From an uncultured Candidatus Pelagibacter sp. (GTDB lineage Bacteria > Pseudomonadota > Alphaproteobacteria > Pelagibacterales > Pelagibacteraceae): 38,260 bases of DNA. The first letter of the stretch is position 1, and each line of letters opens with the position of its first letter. The notes under the pieces were generated by a model. That model was given only the letters and a program-made list of their open reading frames with translations. It had not been told where the DNA came from and ran no database searches. The position numbers were made by a program, and so were the translations under genes. The stretch is taken from assembly GCA_905612375.1 (NCBI GenBank), contig CAJQRS010000050.1, forward strand, positions 1-38,260, read 5' to 3'. This document shows positions 33,563 to 38,260 of the stretch, in pieces.

Positions 33563-34503
33563 TGAGATTTAAAAAACCTAAATTTTGGGATTCAAAAAAA
33601 CGTACTCTTCTTTCTTTTCTTTTACAGCCATTAACACTTCCCATAATAATAAATAATTTTTTTTTAGGGTTAAAAAAAAATGATAAAATTAATCATAAGA
33701 TAAAAAAGATTTGTATCGGCAATATATACTTAGGTGGCACTGCAAAAACACCTCTATCAATAAAAATTAATAAAATTTTAAGTAATCTAAATTTTCGAAC
33801 GGCAACTATTAAAAAATTTTATAAAGATCAAATTGATGAGCAGAAAATACTTAGTAAACGAACTAAATTGTATTGTTTAAAGAATAGAAAGGAAGCAATT
33901 AATGAGGCTATTAAAGATAATATTGATGTCGTTATTTTTGACGATGGTCTTCAAGACAGATCAGTGAGTTATGATCTAAGATTTGTATGTTTTAATAATA
34001 TAAAATGGATTGGGAATGGACAATTAATACCCGCTGGTCCTTTAAGAGAAAAAATAGAAAGTATCTCGAAATACGATGCTGTGTTTATTAATGGAAATAT
34101 AAACGATAACAGTGATTTGAAGTTATTAATTAAAAAATATAATAAAGACATACAAATTTTTGAGACTTTTTATAGACCTATCAACATTGAGGAATTTAAT
34201 GTTAAAGAAAAATATATAATTTTTTCTGGGATTGGTAACCCAGAAAGTTTTAAAGAAACATTAATGCAGAATAAACTAAATATAGTTAAAGAAATTATCT
34301 TTCCCGATCATCACAATTATGTTCAAAATGATATTGATTATATAAGATTACAAGCAAAACATTTGGGTGCAATAATATTAACAACAGAAAAAGATTATGT
34401 GAAAATTAATTCTAATAAAAATCATGATATTAAATTTTTAGAAATTGAGCTTGATATCAAAGAAGAGGAAAAGTTAATTAACTATTTAAAACTACATCTA
34501 TGA
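33562..34503 (+). CDS. lpxK: Tetraacyldisaccharide 4'-kinase
   Basis: Kinase of 313 residues that phosphorylates the 4' position of the lipid A disaccharide. An N-terminal hydrophobic segment (about residues 17-36) anchors it. The P-loop region reads IGNIYLGGTAKTP (residues 52-64), and the metal-binding motif is VVIFDDGLQDRSV. C-terminal FSGIGNPESF and FPDHHNY are typical. The P-loop is odd: A61 stands where the family normally has Gly before K62-T63. It overlaps waaA by one base and the acyltransferase gene by 4 bases. Confidence 0.93.
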   Translation: MRFKKPKFWDSKKRTLLSFLLQPLTLPIIINNFFLGLKKNDKINHKIKKICIGNIYLGGTAKTPLSIKINKILSNLNFRTATIKKFYKDQIDEQKILSKRTKLYCLKNRKEAINEAIKDNIDVVIFDDGLQDRSVSYDLRFVCFNNIKWIGNGQLIPAGPLREKIESISKYDAVFINGNINDNSDLKLLIKKYNKDIQIFETFYRPINIEEFNVKEKYIIFSGIGNPESFKETLMQNKLNIVKEIIFPDHHNYVQNDIDYIRLQAKHLGAIILTTEKDYVKINSNKNHDIKFLEIELDIKEEEKLINYLKLHL

Positions 34504-35360
34504 AAACAATCAAATATTTTATTCAATTCTTGATCATATCAGCTCTTTTTTTAATATTTAAAATTTTAGGTTTACAACTTGCTTCATTTGTATCAAGTAA
34601 AATTATATCTTTTGTTGGGCCTCTTTTTAGATCAAAAGATTTAATAATATCCAATATACTAAGAGCACTTCCTGATTTAGATAAAAAAGAAACTAAAAAA
34701 ATTATAAAAAATATGTGGGTTAATTATGGAAGAATGCTTGCAGAATATATTTTTATAAAAGAATTTAGAGAGTTAAAATTTCAAGATAATATTGAAATTT
34801 ATGGACAAAATATCCTTGAAAGAATTAGAAAAGATAACGTACCTGTAATATTTGTTTCTGGGCATTTTAATAATTTTGAATTAATGGCTATGCATATAGA
34901 AAAGTCAGGTATTAATTTGGCTGCCATCTACAGACCTCTTAATAATAGATTTTTAAATATTATAATGGAAAGAATAAGAAAAAAATATATCTGTAAAAAT
35001 CAAATTAAAAAAGGTATTTCTGGAACAAAACAATTACTTTACTTTTTTAAAAAAAAAACCTCTATAGCGTTAATGATTGATCAAAGAGTTTCTCAAGGTA
35101 TCAAGTCTAATTTTTTTAAACATGAGGCGCTCACTACAACTATACCTGCTCAATTTGTAAAAAAATTTAAATGCAAGGTTGTACCTATTTATATCGAGAG
35201 AACTCAAGGTGTTAATTTTAAATTAACTATTCATGAACCTTTGGAATACGCAGATAATGAGACAATTGAATCAATTACTTTAGATCTAAATTGTTTTCTT
35301 GAAAAACTAATTTTAAAAAATCCTGAGCAATGGATTTGGTCGCACAATCGCTGGAAGTAA
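34500..35360 (+). CDS. Lipid A acyltransferase, LpxL/HtrB type
   Basis: Acyltransferase of 286 residues adding a secondary acyl chain to lipid A. It has an N-terminal membrane helix (about 8-28), WVNYGRMLAEYI, and the catalytic HX4E motif H122-E127 in SGHFNNFELM. AIYRPLNN and MIDQRVSQG, and a C-terminal QWIWSHNRWK, match the family. The specific acyl donor or position (LpxL versus LpxM) cannot be told from sequence alone. It starts as ATGA over the lpxK stop. It is last in the lipid A run and convergent with the DUF2093 gene, 9 bases between stops. Confidence 0.9.
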   Translation: MKTIKYFIQFLIISALFLIFKILGLQLASFVSSKIISFVGPLFRSKDLIISNILRALPDLDKKETKKIIKNMWVNYGRMLAEYIFIKEFRELKFQDNIEIYGQNILERIRKDNVPVIFVSGHFNNFELMAMHIEKSGINLAAIYRPLNNRFLNIIMERIRKKYICKNQIKKGISGTKQLLYFFKKKTSIALMIDQRVSQGIKSNFFKHEALTTTIPAQFVKKFKCKVVPIYIERTQGVNFKLTIHEPLEYADNETIESITLDLNCFLEKLILKNPEQWIWSHNRWK

Positions 35361-35369
35361 AGCTAACTT

Positions 35370-35558
35370 TTATTTTTTTTCTTTTTTTATTCCCGCTTCT
35401 TTGTATGAATAATATGGTTCTTGCAACTCAACATTCCAGTAATTAAGCTCTTCTAAATTAATAATTTTACCTGATATGGCACAAATTACATAATCACCCT
35501 CTTCAATAATTTTAAAATTATTTGGTAAATATTTTATTTTTGCTAATTTTTTATTCAT
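35370..35558 (-). CDS. DUF2093 family small protein
   Basis: Soluble protein of 62 residues. The conserved alphaproteobacterial DUF2093 pattern is clear: AKIKYLPNNFKIIEEGDYV, then CAISGKIINLEELNYWNVEL and QEPYYSY. The C-x-x-S-G-K and LxYWxVxxQE points are kept. The function is unknown. I chose ATG 35558; a start further upstream at 35618 would run across the divergent purD start and was rejected. The two start codons are only 21 bases apart. Confidence 0.85.
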   Translation of the reverse strand: MNKKLAKIKYLPNNFKIIEEGDYVICAISGKIINLEELNYWNVELQEPYYSYKEAGIKKEKK

Positions 35559-35579
35559 TTTTAGTCTATATGTTAATAC

Positions 35580-36845
35580 ATGAAAGTTGGAATAATAGGA
35601 AGTGGTGGTCGTGAACATGCCATATGTTACTCATTATATGGTCTGATTGAGATTGAAAGACTTTACTGTTTCCCTGGCAATGCTGGAACATCAAGAATTG
35701 CTGAAAATATTTCACTAAACCTAGAAAACTTTAATGAATTAAAGGATTTTATAAAAGCTAATAAAATTGATTTAATCGTAGTTGGTCCTGAAAAACCCTT
35801 GGTAGATGGCATAGTAGACTTTCTAGAAGCCCATAATATAAAAGTTTTTGGACCAAATAAGCTAGCTTCCCAGCTCGAGGGTTCTAAAATTTTTACAAAA
35901 AATCTTTGTAAGAAGCACAACATACCCACAGCAAAATTTGGTATTTTTGATAATATTGATAAAGCAACCTTATTTATAAGTAAAACTGAATATCCAATAG
36001 TTGTAAAAGCAGATGGATTGGCTTCTGGAAAAGGTGTTTATATTTGTGAGAATGATAAAGAGGCTAAAACAGCAATAAAAGAAATATTTGAAGGAAAATT
36101 TGGAAAAGCTGAAAACTTACTTATTGAAGAATTCCTTAAAGGTGAAGAAATGAGCTACTTCATTATTACAGATGGTAAAACTATAAAAAAATTTGAAACT
36201 GCTCAGGATCATAAAAGAGCATTGGAAGGTGATATGGGAAAAAATACTGGTGGTATGGGTGCCTACTCTCCTTCAAGATTAATTAATAAAGAATTAGATA
36301 AAAAAATTATGTCTAAAATAATTGAACCGACAATAAAGGGTCTTAGGGAAATTGGAACAAATTATAAAGGATTTTTATATGTGGGATTAATGATCGTTAA
36401 AAATGAACCTTATTTAATTGAATATAATGTACGTATGGGAGATCCAGAATGTCAAACAATACTACCCAAACTAAAAAGTAACTTATTAGAAATTTTTTTA
36501 GCTTGCTGTAATGAAAAGTTAAATGAGGTGTCTATAAAATGGAAAAATAAAAAAAGCTTATGTATTGTTTTATGCTCCAAGGGATATCCTGATGAATTTA
36601 AAACTAATGTATTAATAAATAATATTAATCAAATTAAACTTAACAAAGATGAATATTGTTATCACGCAGGTACAACAAAAAATAAAGAACAAGTTTATTC
36701 AAATGGTGGAAGAGTATTGAGTTTTGCTTTTTTGTCAGAAAGCTTTTCTGATGCAAGGATAAGAATAATAAATTCTATTAATACCTTAAATTGGGAAAAT
36801 GGTTTTTATCGAAAAGATATTGGTTTTAAAGTAATAGATGAATGA
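35580..36845 (+). CDS. purD: Phosphoribosylamine-glycine ligase
   Basis: ATP-grasp enzyme of 421 residues catalysing the second step of purine synthesis (GAR synthetase). The N-terminal substrate domain starts MKVGIIGSGGREHAI. ATP-grasp elements are KADGLASGKGVYI, LIEEFLKGEEMSYF and the PurD hallmark DMGKNTGGMGAYSPS. The metal-binding region is YNVRMGDPECQ. Length is normal and it is not fused to purN or purM. It is divergent from the DUF2093 gene by 21 bases and overlaps rsmD by 4 bases. Confidence 0.97.
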   Translation: MKVGIIGSGGREHAICYSLYGLIEIERLYCFPGNAGTSRIAENISLNLENFNELKDFIKANKIDLIVVGPEKPLVDGIVDFLEAHNIKVFGPNKLASQLEGSKIFTKNLCKKHNIPTAKFGIFDNIDKATLFISKTEYPIVVKADGLASGKGVYICENDKEAKTAIKEIFEGKFGKAENLLIEEFLKGEEMSYFIITDGKTIKKFETAQDHKRALEGDMGKNTGGMGAYSPSRLINKELDKKIMSKIIEPTIKGLREIGTNYKGFLYVGLMIVKNEPYLIEYNVRMGDPECQTILPKLKSNLLEIFLACCNEKLNEVSIKWKNKKSLCIVLCSKGYPDEFKTNVLINNINQIKLNKDEYCYHAGTTKNKEQVYSNGGRVLSFAFLSESFSDARIRIINSINTLNWENGFYRKDIGFKVIDE

Positions 36846-37405
36846 GAATAATATCTGGAAAATTAAAAGGGAAGAAAATTCATGAACCTAAAGATATAAA
36901 TACAAGGCCACTTAAAGACCTAACTAAAGAGTCAGTATTTAATATAATAACACACTCCAATAAACTCAACGTAAAGTTTGAAAATTCAAAAGTTTTAGAT
37001 TTATTTTCAGGCGTAGGATCCTTTGGTCTAGAATGTTTATCTAGAGGTTCTTCTGACATAACTTTTATAGAAAATTATAAAGGTGTTTTACCTATATTGA
37101 AAAAAAATATTCTTAATCTTAACTGTCAAAATAACTCTTCAATTATTGAAATTGATATAATCAATGATTTAAATTTTAAAATTTTTAAAAAAAAATTTGA
37201 TATTGTTTTTATGGATCCACCCTATAAAGAAAAAAGTTTAACTAGCTTATTGGGTAAGATTGTTGAGTTTAATATCTTAAACGAAGATGGAGTAATTATC
37301 ATACATAGGCATAAAAACGAACAAGATTCATTTCCGGATAAATTTAAAATTATTGAGCAGAAAAAATATGGAATATCAAAAGTAATTTTTGGAAGTTATC
37401 ACTAA
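36842..37405 (+). CDS. rsmD: 16S rRNA m2G966 methyltransferase RsmD
   Basis: SAM-dependent methyltransferase of 187 residues modifying G966 of 16S rRNA. The RsmD opening MRIISGKLKGKKIHEP, then RPLKDLTKESVFNII, is followed by the SAM-binding LDLFSGVGSFGLECLSRG. The catalytic DPPY motif sits in IVFMDPPYKEKSL. It begins as an ATGA overlap with the purD stop, so the two are coupled. It is convergent with pgi, sharing 4 bases at the ends. Confidence 0.95.
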   Translation: MRIISGKLKGKKIHEPKDINTRPLKDLTKESVFNIITHSNKLNVKFENSKVLDLFSGVGSFGLECLSRGSSDITFIENYKGVLPILKKNILNLNCQNNSSIIEIDIINDLNFKIFKKKFDIVFMDPPYKEKSLTSLLGKIVEFNILNEDGVIIIHRHKNEQDSFPDKFKIIEQKKYGISKVIFGSYH

Positions 37406-38259
37406 ACTATTATTTTATTTGTTTCTTTTTTTACCAATTCAACAGAAGGTTGATCATATGGATTAATCTTCAATGCCCTACCTATTAATATGGTTTCTAA
37501 AATAAAAAAACAAAATAACTCCCCTAAAGTTTTTTCATCCCGTTTGATTAATTCAAAACTTCTAAAAGGGATATTTTTTTTTAAAAAAACTTTTTCAGTA
37601 GCTAATTTTTGAGAAAAAATTATTTTATCAAAACTTTTATTTTTTAAATAATTGTGACTAGATAAAATTTTATTTTTGTTTATTTTTTGTGTTTTATTGT
37701 CTTTTACGTAAAAAAATGTAAAAAAATTGTTTTTTGGCCCATCTAGATAGAGTTGTAAAACACTGTGATTGTCCTTGGGCATATCAGAAATTATTGGCAT
37801 AATTCCATTCCCCTTTTTGCCCAAACTTTCTGCCATTAATTGCTGGTACCATTTAAATAAATTATTTGAGCTTTCGTCATAATTGAGAATAATTGAGTTA
37901 AATTTTTTTTGTTTTAAAAAATAAAGTGTATTGGCTACATTATTTGTTAATCCATTGATAAATTTTTTGTTTTTAATCAAGTAGTTAAGTTGTTTAAATT
38001 TTTTTACATTTAAGCCCATAAGTTCAGATGGCAACATCCCAACTTCAGATAAAACAGAATATCTACCACCTATAAAATTGTTGTGATGAACAATTTCAGC
38101 TTTTAGTTTTTCAGCTAACGAATGTAAATAACTTTTTTTATTTTCTGTAATAAAGATATTTTTATCTTTATTTCTTATAATAACATTCGAATTAGATATT
38201 GTTTCAAGTGTATTTCCTGACTTTGAAACAATCAAATTAACATAATTTTTTTTTTGATT
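37402..38259 (-). CDS. pgi: Glucose-6-phosphate isomerase, C-terminal part (cut by window edge)
   Basis: The reading frame remains open to the right edge, so the N-terminal part is missing; about 285 residues are visible. The SIS-domain phosphate site is VSKSGNTLETI. PGI signatures are GGRYSVLSEVGMLP, the catalytic glutamate in WYQQLMAESLGKKG, the histidine in NHSVLQLYLDGP, and the terminal lysine region NPYDQPSVELVKKET. It converts glucose-6-phosphate to fructose-6-phosphate. The first TTG at 38235 is inside the domain and is not a real start. Very A/T-rich and convergent with rsmD. Confidence 0.92.
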   Translation of the reverse strand, partial: NQKKNYVNLIVSKSGNTLETISNSNVIIRNKDKNIFITENKKSYLHSLAEKLKAEIVHHNNFIGGRYSVLSEVGMLPSELMGLNVKKFKQLNYLIKNKKFINGLTNNVANTLYFLKQKKFNSIILNYDESSNNLFKWYQQLMAESLGKKGNGIMPIISDMPKDNHSVLQLYLDGPKNNFFTFFYVKDNKTQKINKNKILSSHNYLKNKSFDKIIFSQKLATEKVFLKKNIPFRSFELIKRDEKTLGELFCFFILETILIGRALKINPYDQPSVELVKKETNKIIV

Positions 38260-38260
38260 A

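Noticed and set aside
33562-34503. lpxK as a pseudogene because of its altered P-loop
   Set aside because: The reading frame is full-length, the DDGLQD motif is intact and it is embedded in an intact lipid A run; one Gly to Ala change is not enough.
35559-35618. Longer start for the DUF2093 protein at 35618
   Set aside because: It would cross the divergent purD start; the conserved domain begins right after ATG 35558.

Overview
The window is a compact, very AT-rich stretch of an alphaproteobacterial chromosome. It looks like the SAR11 clade (Pelagibacterales, Candidatus Pelagibacter or a close relative). The support is: low G+C judged by eye; genes that overlap or lie only a few bases apart; the alphaproteobacterial gene set (split F0 operon with b' and b, ctaC-ctaD-coxF-ctaG-ctaE-surf1, ispH-thrB-rnhA-peroxiredoxin, DUF1467, DUF2093); a retinal pathway (crtI-crtB-crtY-blh); and a bhmT leader with SAM-II and SAM-V riboswitches in tandem, an arrangement known from Pelagibacter. 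No phage, insertion sequence, CRISPR array, tRNA or rRNA was seen.

Layout. (1) 2-3354: 3' part of smc, then the F0 half of ATP synthase (atpI, a, c, b', b). (2) 3394-10024: a seven-gene run in which four retinal-pathway genes lead directly into ispH, thrB and rnhA. (3) 10016-12294: peroxiredoxin and thrC on the minus strand, then a DUF1467 membrane protein. (4) 12316-23493: about 11 kb of respiratory genes. It holds a second, coxMNOP-like heme-copper oxidase (II, I, III, IV plus an unknown 87-aa membrane protein and ctaB), an orphan subunit III homologue, SCO1, SURF1 and the standard aa3 oxidase operon with the 41-aa coxF. (5) 23555-26319: rsmE, a HAD hydrolase, bhmT and its structured leader. 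(6) 26320-29649: an HxlR regulator divergent from CDGSH, DoxX, pirin and quinone oxidoreductase genes, followed by a DUF2721 protein. (7) 29702-35360: ubiA, then a lipid A export and synthesis run (msbA, waaA, lpxK, lpxL-type acyltransferase). (8) 35370-38259: DUF2093, purD, rsmD and the 3' part of pgi.

How they fit together. The window is dominated by membrane energy metabolism: ATP synthase F0, retinal synthesis (presumably for a proteorhodopsin encoded elsewhere), two terminal oxidases with heme O synthesis and copper assembly factors, and ubiquinone synthesis. IspH links isoprenoid supply to carotenoids, heme O and quinone.

The part most worth attention is the 295-base bhmT leader (26025-26319). 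It reads as SAM-II, an intrinsic terminator, SAM-V, then a pyrimidine-rich element that can pair either with the purine-rich tail of SAM-V (12 bp) or with the bhmT ribosome-binding site (10 bp). A 24-codon reading frame overlaps the bhmT start. This suggests a transcriptional gate followed by a translational relay. Genes elsewhere are so tightly packed that most convergent pairs have no room for a terminator, and several divergent pairs have only 17-33 bases between start codons.
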